From UBA5314 sp964635975 (GTDB lineage: Bacteria > Bacillota > Syntrophomonadia > Syntrophomonadales > Syntrophomonadaceae): DNA of 64,000 nt. The DNA lies in assembly GCA_964635975.1 (NCBI GenBank), contig CAZWPO010000004.1, positions 72,083-136,082 on the forward strand, written 5' to 3'. Positions 1-8,440 of the stretch are shown here, in pieces. The notes under the pieces are model-generated. The model had not been told where the DNA came from and did not search any database. It saw only the letters and a program-made list of their open reading frames with translations. Both the position numbers and the translations under genes were made by a program. Position 1 is the stretch's first letter. The number at the start of each line of letters is the position of its first letter.

Positions 1-1
1 C

Positions 2-1420
2 ACATGGGGGCACAGCGGTTACGGCTGGATAAGTTATCAGTACCTGCAGAAATACGGAACCGGCGCCATGGTACTGTATGAAATGGCTTCACCTATCAGT
101 TTGAGCATATCCGGGCCCACATCCGCCGCTAGCTATTCCATCGGCCAGAAGCTGCCGATCAGCTGGTCGGCCAGCGGTATCGATAAAGTCGACATCTACC
201 TGATCAGCTTAAAGCCGGCCGTTACAGTCGCCACCAGCGTGACCGCCAGCACCGGAAGCTACTCCTGGTCCATACCTGAAAATATCACTCCCGGTTCCTA
301 CAAGATCCAGATTAACGCTCAAGGTTCAAATATCATGGCGGTCAGCCCCTGGTTTGAGATCAAGGCGGCAGTACCAGCCATCAGCGTCACTGCACCAGCA
401 GCTGGGACCAGTTTCCCGGTCGGCCAGAAGCTGCCCATCAGCTGGTCAGCCAGCGGTATCGATAAAGTGGACATCTACCTGATCAGCTTAAAACCGGGCG
501 TTACAGTCGCCACCAGCGTGACCGCCAGCGCAGGAAGCTACTCCTGGTCCATACCTGAAAATATCACTCCTGGTTCCTACAAGATCCAGATCAACGCTCA
601 AGGTTCAAATATCATGGCGGTCAGCCCCTGGTTTGAGATCAAGGCGGCAGTACCAGCCATCAGCGTCACTGCACCAGCAGCTGGGACCAGTTTCCCGGTC
701 GGCCAGAAGCTGCCCATCAGCTGGTCAGCCAGCGGTATCGATAAAGTGGACATCTACCTGATCAGCTTAAAACCGGGCGTTACAGTCGCCACCAGCGTGA
801 CCGCCAGCGCAGGAAGCTACTCCTGGTCCATACCTGAAAATATCACTCCCGGTTCCTACAAGATCCAGATTAACGCTCAAGGTTCAAATATCATGGCGGT
901 CAGCCCCTGGTTTGAGATCAAGGCGGCAGTACCAGCCATCAGCGTCACTGCACCAGCAGCTGGGACCAGTTTCCCGGTCGGCCAGAAGCTGCCCATCAGC
1001 TGGTCAGCCAGCGGTATCGATAAAGTGGACATCTACCTGATCAGCTTAAAACCGGGCGTTACAGTCGCCACCAGCGTGACCGCCAGCGCAGGAAGCTACT
1101 CCTGGTCCATACCTGAAAATATCACTCCTGGTTCCTACAAGATCCNNNNNNNNNNNNNNNNNNNNNNNNNNNNNNNNNNNNNNNNNNNNNNNNNNNNNNN
1201 NNNNNNNNNNNNNNNNNNNNNNNNNNNNNNNNNNNNNNNNNNNNNCTACCTGATCAGCTTAAAACCGGGCGTTACAGTCGCCACCAGCGTGACCGCCAGC
1301 ACCGGAAGCTACTCCTGGTCCATACCTGAAAATATCACTCCTGGTTCCTACAAGATCCAGATCAACGCTCAAGGTTCAAATATCATGGCGGTCAGCCCCT
1401 GGTTTGAGATCAAAAAATAG
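2..1420 (+). CDS. Tandem-repeat surface protein, 5' end outside the window
   Basis: The reading frame is open from base 2, so the ATG at 68 is internal and the gene begins upstream of the window. The first visible residues (HSGYGWISYQYL) resemble the end of a bacterial SH3 domain, which suggests a cell-wall protein; this is inference. The rest is a tandem array of about 93-residue units, each with the block LPISWSASGIDKVDIYL and ending SPWFEIK. The units resemble the Ig-like 'Ser-Thr-rich GPI-anchored' (Kre9/KNH-type) domain seen in secreted Clostridia proteins. Units are nearly identical even at silent sites. A 100-N gap interrupts the fourth unit. The frame stays open across it because the N count happens to keep phase, so the true length is unknown. 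No membrane anchor follows the last repeat. Confidence 0.75.
   Translation, partial: TWGHSGYGWISYQYLQKYGTGAMVLYEMASPISLSISGPTSAASYSIGQKLPISWSASGIDKVDIYLISLKPAVTVATSVTASTGSYSWSIPENITPGSYKIQINAQGSNIMAVSPWFEIKAAVPAISVTAPAAGTSFPVGQKLPISWSASGIDKVDIYLISLKPGVTVATSVTASAGSYSWSIPENITPGSYKIQINAQGSNIMAVSPWFEIKAAVPAISVTAPAAGTSFPVGQKLPISWSASGIDKVDIYLISLKPGVTVATSVTASAGSYSWSIPENITPGSYKIQINAQGSNIMAVSPWFEIKAAVPAISVTAPAAGTSFPVGQKLPISWSASGIDKVDIYLISLKPGVTVATSVTASAGSYSWSIPENITPGSYKIXXXXXXXXXXXXXXXXXXXXXXXXXXXXXXXXXXYLISLKPGVTVATSVTASTGSYSWSIPENITPGSYKIQINAQGSNIMAVSPWFEIKK
95..1417 (+). repeat. 279-bp coding tandem repeat array
   Basis: The anchor CTACCTGATCAGC occurs at 196, 475, 754 and 1033, exactly 279 bp apart, and again at 1246 after the gap. 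The first unit is most diverged (two extra residues near its start, and TAST instead of TASA). Units two to four are almost identical. The last unit carries the TAST variant again. Confidence 0.95.
1146..1245. other. Assembly gap of 100 N
   Basis: Exactly 100 N lie inside the tandem array. Measured against neighbouring units, the missing sequence should be 166 bp plus any multiple of 279 bp. The 100 is therefore a placeholder, and repeat number is unresolved. Confidence 0.98.
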
Positions 1421-1522
1421 ACCCTCGAAAAGACAGCGAGGGGACAGTCTGGCCATTGAAGTGCACCTCCAAACATTGAACTTTTTCGTCCAACATATGG
1501 GGTGCAGAACAAAACGAGCAAG

Positions 1523-3079
1523 TTAGAGTACCTTTCTTAGATTAGCCACATCGCCCTGGGCTTCAGGCGCCAGCAGGTAGGATATGTCGAACAAAATAAA
1601 TCCCGAACACTGCCCCGTCCCTCGCAGGCTCTGGACCTGGGTCATCAGGTTGTCACTTCGGTTCAGCCAACCCGGATCACGGGCTATCTCTGTACCGCAG
1701 CGATACAGTGCCAGGCCAACATACATTTTTACATTGGGATTGGATTTCATAGCCAGCCAGTTGTTCAAAACATTATCGAACTGATAATTTACATTACTGT
1801 ATTCATTTGTCCAGTAGATCTGAGGACACACATAGTCCACGTACCCTTCCTGGGAGAGCCAGCTCTCTACATCCGCACCGGCAGCAAGACAATTGCCAAT
1901 ATTCCCGGCCGGGCTGATGCCGAAGCTCAAAGTGGGATCTTTGGCTTTGACCACTGTATATACCTGCCGCACCAGTTTATTGACTTCGCTTTTCTTATAT
2001 TCCTCGTCCAGGCCTTCTCCCGTCCCGGTGACATAGAAATAATCGTCGAAATGAATGCCATCCACATCATAATTGTCTATTATCTCCATAATACCGTCGC
2101 TTATCAGGTTGCGCACCTCCTGAGAAGCCGGGTTGTATATCATGCACTCCTGGCCGTTGACTTCGTAGCGAATGACTTTAGCGGGATCGTTCTGCCATCG
2201 TACTGCTGGATTACTAGCTGCTAGGGCATAGGTCAGTTCCGTGCTGTTTGATATACGGTACGGATTTATCCAGGCCTCTACCCTCAATCCCCTTTGGTGT
2301 CCTGCATTAACCACATACTGCAGGGGGTCAATCCCCGGAGCCTGACCCTGTACTCCGGTCAGCTTGTGAGACCAGGGAAAAAGCCGGGATCTGTAAAAGG
2401 CATCGCTGAAAGCCCTCGCATGGACATAAACAGTATTCAGATTCATATCGACGGCTTCATCGAGCATGGCATCAATGGAGCTGCTGTTAAAATTAGCCAG
2501 GTCATTGAAAGACATCCATGCTCCGCGCATTTCCTGCGCAGCCGCTGGCGTAGTGCTTCCGTCAGTGTTTATCAAAATCTGGCGGGTGCTCGCTATCCAC
2601 TGAACACTGGCGCCCAGGGATTCGCTTACAAAGCGCAGGGGAACCATGGTATGGTCGTTTACGATAGTTGGAGCCGCATCCAGTGTGACATTTCTTGAAT
2701 TACTCAGCTGATAATTTCCATCAGCCATCACAGCATCAGCCATTACACCGGTCTTGCTTCCCACTTTTACCGAAACATATTTGCCTTCCCGGTAAGCTGT
2801 TACGGTACGGGTATCAGAATCCCAGTCCAACTCAGCTCCGAAGTCCTCGAAAATATCTCTCATCGGCACCAGCACCCTGTCGTTAATAATGCGCGGAGCT
2901 GGTTCATACTGTTTCTGCACTCCGTTATAAAATATGGTAATGCTGGTGTTAGCAGCAGCAGCGGGCATCGCAGCGGCCAGAAGAATCAGGGCCATAGCCA
3001 GGCAGATCGTTTTCATCCCAGCTGTCCTGTTTTTCCAGGAATTGAACATATGTAATGGATTTCTCGAGTAAAATTTCAT
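1523..3079 (-). CDS. Secreted copper-amine-oxidase-N / glycosyl-hydrolase-like (GHL10) protein
   Basis: Protein of 518 residues. The start at 3079 is chosen because GGGGGAG lies about 11 bases upstream of that ATG; a longer frame to 3169 lacks this. A hydrophobic signal segment (residues about 22-43, ending AMPAAAA) predicts export. Residues about 45-170 form a copper amine oxidase N-terminal-like domain (RVLVPMRDIFEDFGAELDWD; TMVPLRFVSESLGA), in bacteria usually a cell-surface module rather than an oxidase. Residues about 180-480 match the GHL10/DUF187 family (GAWMSFND, VEAWINPYRIS, DGIHFDDYFY), a TIM-barrel group related to glycosidases and probably acting on cell-wall or polysaccharide material. 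Substrate is unknown. It stands alone and points toward the repeat protein gene. Confidence 0.85.
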   Translation of the reverse strand: MKFYSRNPLHMFNSWKNRTAGMKTICLAMALILLAAAMPAAAANTSITIFYNGVQKQYEPAPRIINDRVLVPMRDIFEDFGAELDWDSDTRTVTAYREGKYVSVKVGSKTGVMADAVMADGNYQLSNSRNVTLDAAPTIVNDHTMVPLRFVSESLGASVQWIASTRQILINTDGSTTPAAAQEMRGAWMSFNDLANFNSSSIDAMLDEAVDMNLNTVYVHARAFSDAFYRSRLFPWSHKLTGVQGQAPGIDPLQYVVNAGHQRGLRVEAWINPYRISNSTELTYALAASNPAVRWQNDPAKVIRYEVNGQECMIYNPASQEVRNLISDGIMEIIDNYDVDGIHFDDYFYVTGTGEGLDEEYKKSEVNKLVRQVYTVVKAKDPTLSFGISPAGNIGNCLAAGADVESWLSQEGYVDYVCPQIYWTNEYSNVNYQFDNVLNNWLAMKSNPNVKMYVGLALYRCGTEIARDPGWLNRSDNLMTQVQSLRGTGQCSGFILFDISYLLAPEAQGDVANLRKVL

Positions 3080-3335
3080 GACGAATCTTCTCCCCCCATA
3101 CTTTCTTATTAATAAATACGAGCATCGCCTTCCAAAACCAACAGTACTATGAAGAAAAATAGAAGTCAATAATTATTTGGTATATTTTGTAATGTTAGCC
3201 CGCATTAATGACTTCTGATCCTTCAACCGGTTCGTTAAGAAGATTTTAGGAGGGTGTCCATTTTCAGTCTGCCAGTCTATCTTCGAATACGCATATATTT
3301 GCCGTTGCCAGGAACTATGTTGCCGGAAAGACTGA

Positions 3336-3365
3336 GCAGCCTAAGCATATGTCGGGTTAGGCTGC
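3336..3365. terminator. Possible terminator hairpin downstream of the DUF4173 gene
   Basis: Perfect 9-bp stem GCAGCCTAA / TTAGGCTGC with a 12-base loop, 42 bp past the stop of the gene ending at 3408. Only a short T-rich stretch follows on the minus strand. The rest of the 3080-3407 spacer shows no gene. Confidence 0.5.
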
Positions 3366-3407
3366 AATGAAAGTCATTATTCTCTTAGAATTCGCGGTTC
3401 TTCCCTT

Positions 3408-5009
3408 CTACCAGGGATATTCGGCAATCGTCTGTCGCGCTCTCACCCACTGCAGATTATCCTCAGACTGACCTTTGAATTCAGCTGCGCGATTCTGCTG
3501 ATATAGCAGGTAATCCTTGATTTCGGCTTGCAGGGCTTTATCGCCAGTTTGAGCATATACTTTCAGGGCCGGTTCCACGCCAGCCGGTCCGGATCGATAC
3601 AATATGCCCACATCGAAGTCACCCAGCGTTCCCGATAGATAACGATCCGCGTTATAGCGGGCCACCAGACCGTCAGGATCAGCAAGGCAGAGCGCGCAGA
3701 GCATAACCACGCCCACGCTGGCAGCCAGGCGCCCGATGGAAAACTCCCATTTCTGCAGGGCTACCACAGCTCCACATACAATCGCCATAAAAACCATAAA
3801 GAAGCAGGGGAGCAACCGGCGGATCGACAGCCCGTAGGCACCTATATACAGAAACATTTTGCTTAAAGCGGTAGCGATCAGGACTAGAGACAAGACTGCC
3901 AGAAGCGAGTTCAAAGCTTTGAGTATCAGGCTGTCCTGAGATGATTTTTTACTCATCACATTTGCAGTAGCCAATACGCTCAGGTTTATGGCCGCAATGC
4001 GGCAGAGCTCAAAAAAACCGCTCCGCGCATATTCCGAATAGACCTGCCAGCCCTCCGGCCGCCGACCGACAAAAGCGGAGAAAAAATAGGGAGTTTGACT
4101 GGCGATGAAAACTAAATAAAGCAGGCTTATTGAACCCAGCAGGATGTAAACCGTTTCCATGGGTAATACCCGCAGATTCGCAAGGGAACTGACAGTGTTT
4201 TCGGCTTTGAAGAGCCTCGTGCCTCGCTTGTGGATGCTGCCAGCAGCCAGACCGAATAAATAGGCCGCTACAGGCACGGCAAAAATTAGGTCGCGAAAAA
4301 GTTCCCCAAACTCGACTTTTAGATTTTTCATCCAGTTGACTATTCCATTGGCTATCCGAGAAAACCCACCACTGTCCGCAGCCAGCAATTGGGGCAGGAC
4401 TATGCTTATCACCATCAGGCCCAGAAACAAACCCAGAACTATGGATAAAATCCTGCCGCCTTTCACCCGTTTACTCCATTCCCAGAAGGCCAGGCTTTTG
4501 TACTGGCACCCGAAATTTCTAAAGGGAATCACCGCCATACCATTAAAGCCATCCAGCCAGACCAGATCACTAGTCTTACCCAGAATCAAGGCACCGGTGG
4601 CAGTGATGATCCAGTATACTGCACTGCACAGCAGCAGCAGGCTCCGCCACGGCTCTATTCCCTGGTTGGTCCAAAATGAATAGCTGGTACCGGTTAGCAC
4701 TACTATGGTCAACCAAAACCACCCGGCCCGTGGCATACGCACCCCTTTTTTCATCATATACATGGTAAGCGCAGCGCAGTACCCTATTGTAAACAGCGTC
4801 ACGCCCCAGCCCTGCCATGAAAAAAGCACCCAGCGCGAGAAATAAAATCCCAGTACAAAAGCAAACAGAGCAAAAAGAGCGTCAGTACGGTCTGCTTTAA
4901 AAGGTTGAGCAAAGGACATTTTTTTCTGGGCTGGTGATCCGGATATGGTCAGCGCTGCCGTTCCGGCCACCAGGACCGGATCATTGCCCTCCGGATAATG
5001 CACAATCAT
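3408..5009 (-). CDS. DUF4173-type polytopic membrane protein
   Basis: Protein of 533 residues with many hydrophobic spans, starting about residue 45 after a polar N-terminus and ending in a soluble tail (residues about 475-533). It matches the DUF4173/DUF4153 integral membrane family, whose function is unknown. The start ATG at 5009 is preceded by TAGGAGG. It is the last gene of a likely three-gene operon behind a DUF2975 membrane protein and a small HTH regulator, an arrangement common in Bacillota. The soluble tail has low-complexity helix character (ARYNADRYLSGTLGDFDVGILY). Confidence 0.75.
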   Translation of the reverse strand: MIVHYPEGNDPVLVAGTAALTISGSPAQKKMSFAQPFKADRTDALFALFAFVLGFYFSRWVLFSWQGWGVTLFTIGYCAALTMYMMKKGVRMPRAGWFWLTIVVLTGTSYSFWTNQGIEPWRSLLLLCSAVYWIITATGALILGKTSDLVWLDGFNGMAVIPFRNFGCQYKSLAFWEWSKRVKGGRILSIVLGLFLGLMVISIVLPQLLAADSGGFSRIANGIVNWMKNLKVEFGELFRDLIFAVPVAAYLFGLAAGSIHKRGTRLFKAENTVSSLANLRVLPMETVYILLGSISLLYLVFIASQTPYFFSAFVGRRPEGWQVYSEYARSGFFELCRIAAINLSVLATANVMSKKSSQDSLILKALNSLLAVLSLVLIATALSKMFLYIGAYGLSIRRLLPCFFMVFMAIVCGAVVALQKWEFSIGRLAASVGVVMLCALCLADPDGLVARYNADRYLSGTLGDFDVGILYRSGPAGVEPALKVYAQTGDKALQAEIKDYLLYQQNRAAEFKGQSEDNLQWVRARQTIAEYPW

Positions 5010-5021
5010 ATGACTTGCCTC

Positions 5022-5231
5022 CTAATTTTCCTCTCTGTACTCCAGAATATCCCCGGGCTGGCAGTCCAGCGCGCGGCAGATGGCCTCCATGGTTGAAAAG
5101 CGCATGGCCCGCGCCTTCCCTGTCTTCAGGATGGAGAGATTAGCCTGGCTGATGCCGATTTTTTCAGCCAATTCACCTGAAGACACTTTCCTCTTCGCCA
5201 TAATCACATCTAGATTGACTATTATTGGCAT
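5022..5231 (-). CDS. Small Cro/CI-type HTH regulator (YozG-like)
   Basis: Protein of 69 residues made almost wholly of one helix-turn-helix: the SSGELAEKIGISQANLSILK helices and the MEAICRALDCQPGDILEY ending are typical of the YozG-like Cro/CI group. These single-domain regulators are nearly always beside DUF2975 membrane genes, as here. It lies 17 bp after the DUF2975 gene and 12 bp before the DUF4173 gene. AAGGGGCG precedes the ATG. It probably controls its own operon, but no clear operator was seen. Confidence 0.85.
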   Translation of the reverse strand: MPIIVNLDVIMAKRKVSSGELAEKIGISQANLSILKTGKARAMRFSTMEAICRALDCQPGDILEYREEN

Positions 5232-5248
5232 GCCACTACGCCCCTTTC

Positions 5249-5698
5249 CTATATAGTGGAGTCCACTTCATCCTGAAGCTCGACCGCACGGGCAACGACA
5301 TTCTTGACAACCCGGACGATCAGCCCCATGAATGCAGCCGCCACCGCCAGAAACAACCAGGGAAAATAGTAGCAAATTGAAATCACGGCGATCCCAGCTC
5401 CAATAAAACAGGTCCAGGAAATCCGTCTTAATATTTCTACGTTTTCCGCGGTGAATACTTTCCCGGACTCCATACGCCGCAGCAGGCGCAGTAGATTGTA
5501 GAGCAGGTATGCTGCCGGAACAAAGCCGAGATAGATGGTAGCAAGAAATAACCCTTCAATTTCTGCCAAACCGGCCCGCGGGAAGCTGAAATACCACTGG
5601 GTCAGCCAGGGCGCAAAAACAACTGTAGCGATTAGCAAACCCATAAACACCAGAACGCACAGCTTACTTAAACCAATAGATTTTTCACCGCTCCACAT
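5249..5698 (-). CDS. DUF2975 family membrane protein
   Basis: Protein of 149 residues starting MWSGEKSIG, chosen because AAAGGGTG sits just before this ATG; the frame extends 25 codons further up without a good site. Four hydrophobic spans (about 15-35, 50-75, 90-115, 118-135) and the motif SGKVFTAENVEILRRISW are characteristic of DUF2975. First gene of the DUF2975 / HTH / DUF4173 operon. The biochemical role is unknown; the pairing with a YozG-like regulator suggests an envelope or signalling task, which is inference. Confidence 0.85.
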   Translation of the reverse strand: MWSGEKSIGLSKLCVLVFMGLLIATVVFAPWLTQWYFSFPRAGLAEIEGLFLATIYLGFVPAAYLLYNLLRLLRRMESGKVFTAENVEILRRISWTCFIGAGIAVISICYYFPWLFLAVAAAFMGLIVRVVKNVVARAVELQDEVDSTI

Positions 5699-5946
5699 TG
5701 AATACACCCTTTCTATTTTGAGCTTAAACAATGCTACATTGTCTGAAGTATAGCAGACAGTATGTTGATACACAATACTTTTTTATTGTTTATCAATAAA
5801 ATTTATGCGTTTAACACTATGGCAGTTTAATCCCGCGTTCAGACCAGAAGCCCTGTTTGGCATGCTTTTGCATCATAAAGGCTGATATTCAGGTATGTTT
5901 TATTTGCAATCTATTCACTATAATTAATGAGAATGGAGGTTTTGCA

Positions 5947-7266
5947 ATGATACTGACGCTGGAACAATTTATCAAACAGTATTTTCCCGAAGCGGTTGAA
6001 ACTACCCGGGATCTTTACGAAAAGCTTGACCTTGCCGAATTGGGATATTCCTATTTGGATTGGCTTAAAGATGCAGAAAAATACGGTATCTCCAAGTTCA
6101 CTGACGAGGTAGATTACAGGCTTTTACCTGATGAAGAAAAAAACTATTGGATCAGCCAGGCGGTATTTTGGAACCTGATTCAGTCCAGCCCCGGAAAGAT
6201 ATGTGACCAGATAAGATCTTATCTGCTTGATGTCTCCAAACGCGCAACAACAGACCGAAAATTTGCCAGGCAATTGCAGGAAGAGATCGATAAAGAATAC
6301 GGCATCGAGGCCGTTGCCCCTAAAGCCTCCAAAAAACTGAAAACTCAGTACAATGAGACCGGTAAAGATGCGTTTGAATTCTCCATTAAAGCAGATACCA
6401 GGCTTCATTTTGATATTATTTCTACCTACGACTTCCAGCCCGGACAAAAGATTAAAGATGTTTATTTCTTTTTGGAACTCCAGGTAGAGGATGGTGTTCC
6501 CTATCACATTGTCAACATAATGGTGTCTCTTACCAATAATGATGCTCTATCGTACCGCACCATCTGGTGCTGCAGCCAGGAGCGCTTGAATTACGGATCT
6601 ATCCTTAACCATAGACTCATCAGGGTCAACCTTTTCGAAGACAATAAGAAGCTGTTGGACAGCTATGATTATATTCTGTCGCCATCGGATGCAAAAACCC
6701 TGGAGCTTGAACTTGAAAAAGTCATAGGCATGATCATGGAAGTCAGGCTGGAGGAAATAGATCTGGTAAAGCTGGGAGAAAAAATATTGAATCGATACAA
6801 CCTCAATGAACAGGCTTACGCACTGGCAATAAAACAGGTTGTCAAGACTATTACTAGTGCAGGTATAAATAAAGATTCAGAAGCCATAGACAATGCATTT
6901 AATGATGCGGTTAACCAATACTGGGAACTTTATCTTCTTCAGCCTGATCCTACAAAAACGGCTGTAGACAGCCTGGATCAGATGATTGCTGACCGTTTGC
7001 CCAGAGTTATGCTGGCGCTCGTAGTATCAAATATGCTTGATTACGATGATCTATTCGAAAAGTACTTCCAGAGAAGATTTACAGAGAAACAAAAACGCGC
7101 TTTATTAAGTGATGGCAGCCTCCGTTTACTTTACAGTCTGTCAGCTAGAGAATTTGATGCACAAGCCGATCCCGAAAAACGGATAGCCGATATGTCAGCT
7201 TTTATAACCGAACATTTCGACCTGATGCGAAAAATATTGAGTGAGACGGGGCAGTGGCCGAGCTAG
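5947..7266 (+). CDS. Unrecognised soluble protein, 439 residues
   Basis: The start at 5947 has GGAGG at ideal distance; an upstream in-frame extension to 5857 does not. No signal peptide or membrane span is evident. The protein is acidic and mainly helical, with a region around residues 120-220 that looks beta-rich (FSIKADTRLHFDIISTYDF, KDVYFFLELQVEDG). No catalytic motif or known family was recognised. It is monocistronic and followed by a terminator-like hairpin. Codon use looks like that of its neighbours, so it is probably a genuine gene of restricted distribution. Confidence 0.75.
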   Translation: MILTLEQFIKQYFPEAVETTRDLYEKLDLAELGYSYLDWLKDAEKYGISKFTDEVDYRLLPDEEKNYWISQAVFWNLIQSSPGKICDQIRSYLLDVSKRATTDRKFARQLQEEIDKEYGIEAVAPKASKKLKTQYNETGKDAFEFSIKADTRLHFDIISTYDFQPGQKIKDVYFFLELQVEDGVPYHIVNIMVSLTNNDALSYRTIWCCSQERLNYGSILNHRLIRVNLFEDNKKLLDSYDYILSPSDAKTLELELEKVIGMIMEVRLEEIDLVKLGEKILNRYNLNEQAYALAIKQVVKTITSAGINKDSEAIDNAFNDAVNQYWELYLLQPDPTKTAVDSLDQMIADRLPRVMLALVVSNMLDYDDLFEKYFQRRFTEKQKRALLSDGSLRLLYSLSAREFDAQADPEKRIADMSAFITEHFDLMRKILSETGQWPS

Positions 7267-7291
7267 CCAGGCATTAAATCTATTGAATTGC

Positions 7292-7324
7292 AGAGGTGTC
7301 CTTCTTTGGGGACAGCCTCTTTTC
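7292..7324 (+). terminator. Rho-independent terminator
   Basis: Stem GAGGTGTCC / GGACAGCCTC (one bulged base) followed by TTTT, 26 bp after the stop of the 439-residue protein. Confidence 0.7.
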
Positions 7325-7425
7325 ATCGCAGGAGGGAGCCCACTCTTTTTAAGCTATACCGTCATTTATTATCTCACCATCACGTATGAAGATAATCCTA
7401 TCGTATACTGGGCAATTTTCCTGTC

Positions 7426-7665
7426 ATGTGTATATATTATTATTGTATTTCCTCCGGCATGCCTGATGAGGATTTAGGGAACATCCCGTTTAAGATGCTG
7501 CCCCGATATAAGGAAAAGAGCGGTTTTATAATTAAAATCCCGGCCTGGGGAGATGATGATTTAACGCTGTTTGAATACATATTTAGCAAGCTGAACGAAC
7601 CATTGGATGGAATACGTCAATCCCAGACCATTGTTGGTGGAGTTATATTGGGAATCAAGGGCTAG
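7426..7665 (+). CDS. Small hypothetical protein, doubtful start
   Basis: Frame of 79 codons; an internal ATG at about 7459 gives 68 residues (MPDEDLGNIPFKML...). No Shine-Dalgarno sequence is visible before either ATG. The C-terminal part (IPAWGDDDLTLFEYIFSKLN) looks like real protein. The frame just upstream on the same strand (about 7335-7477) encodes a hydrophobic stretch in another phase, so this may be the remnant of a decayed membrane-protein gene. It ends shortly before the palindromic terminator. Confidence 0.35.
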   Translation: MCIYYYCISSGMPDEDLGNIPFKMLPRYKEKSGFIIKIPAWGDDDLTLFEYIFSKLNEPLDGIRQSQTIVGGVILGIKG

Positions 7666-7683
7666 ATCGGCGCCAAGTAAAAA

Positions 7684-7744
7684 CGCTGTATCAGCGGCAG
7701 TATAAAACGAGGGTGCACCCTCGTTTTATACTGCCTTATTTTTT
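7684..7744. terminator. Bidirectional terminator with a perfect 40-bp palindrome
   Basis: Bases 7696-7735 form a perfect palindrome with arms of 20 (GGCAGTATAAAACGAGGGTG and its complement). On the plus strand it is followed by TTATTTTTT. On the minus strand an adjoining hairpin CGCTG-TAT-CAGCG (7684-7696) is followed by TTTTT, so each side has a usable terminator. Confidence 0.9.
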
Positions 7745-7885
7745 CCTCCACTTCCTAAAAACCTCGTCTGGCAGCGGCATATAGAAGTCAATAGCTTCTC
7801 TGGGATCATCGATAGGATTGACGGATCTGTTGCTATCAGGTTTCGCAGAGTCTCCGATTATTGGTTTCCTTGCACTTTTTGCCAA
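7736..7885 (-). CDS. Small basic protein, 49 residues, TTG start
   Basis: Frame beginning TTG with GGGGGTG upstream and reading MAKSARKPIIGD... to ...EVFRKWRKK, ended by TAA directly next to the 40-bp palindrome. Both ends are basic; the middle (NPIDDPREAIDFYMPLPDEV) is acidic and proline-rich. No family recognised. Support comes from the ribosome site, the stop placed at a terminator, and protein-like composition. A DNA- or RNA-binding or adaptor role would be guesswork. Confidence 0.55.
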   Translation of the reverse strand: MAKSARKPIIGDSAKPDSNRSVNPIDDPREAIDFYMPLPDEVFRKWRKK

Positions 7886-8007
7886 ATTATCACCCCCTAT
7901 AAGTTCTTAATAATATTTTTCCCGCCTATCACGATTTATCCCGGCCACTTAATGTAAGAAATACCAGGCAAAACTATGCTAAAAGTTTCGAAATCTCCGT
8001 GAAGAAT

Positions 8008-8160
8008 ATGAAAAGAGAAAATGTCATTGAAAAAGAAAAGACCAATGACACAGAAGAGCTATTTGCAGGCGTGTGTGAGCATCTGATCATGCAGCCTTTT
8101 GCCATTAATCCATTATTTCAGACTATTATGTTAAAAATTATCGATATTAATTCTCAGTAG
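8008..8160 (+). CDS. Possible 50-residue ORF
   Basis: ATG frame reading MKRENVIEKEKTNDTEELFAGV and ending IIDINSQ. There is only a weak GAAG upstream. It could equally be the tail of a decayed gene, because the frame is open back to 7957. It is the only coding-like sequence in the 7886-8212 spacer. Confidence 0.2.
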   Translation: MKRENVIEKEKTNDTEELFAGVCEHLIMQPFAINPLFQTIMLKIIDINSQ

Positions 8161-8212
8161 AGGTTTTCCTGCACAGCCAAATATTTTTCGTTTAGTAGAC
8201 AGGGTCGCTTGA

Positions 8213-8440
8213 TCAGGCATGTGAAACAGGCTCCCCGGTCTCCTTTTCTTCTGCTTGTTCCGCAGCCACTGCACAGGCGTTCAATAATCCTTTATCATAT
8301 CCATCTTTTTCGGCTTCTCTCAGACACCTCGGGCAAGGCTCAATCACCACATTTACCCCATTGCTCTCATCGACCGTAGTTAGCGGACACAGGCCTCTAC
8401 CACACTTAGCACAAAATACTTCAAAATAGATCAACGGCAT
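8213..8440 (-). CDS. Small CxxC zinc-ribbon-like protein
   Basis: Protein of 75 residues with two Cys pairs, CAKCGRGLC near residue 10 and PCPRCLREAEKDGYDKG near residue 36, spaced as in small zinc-ribbon proteins. The C-terminal half is helical and acidic. GGAGGG lies 7 bases before the ATG, so expression is likely. No partner gene is adjacent. Role unknown; similar small proteins may bind metal or nucleic acid. Confidence 0.65.
   Translation of the reverse strand: MPLIYFEVFCAKCGRGLCPLTTVDESNGVNVVIEPCPRCLREAEKDGYDKGLLNACAVAAEQAEEKETGEPVSHA

Noticed and set aside
95..1417. Regular direct repeats as a possible CRISPR array
   Set aside because: The 279-bp units are contiguous, in frame and coding; there are no spacers.
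1422..1441. CCCTCG / CGAGGG hairpin after the repeat protein as terminator
   Set aside because: Short stem, long loop and no T tract; too weak to annotate.
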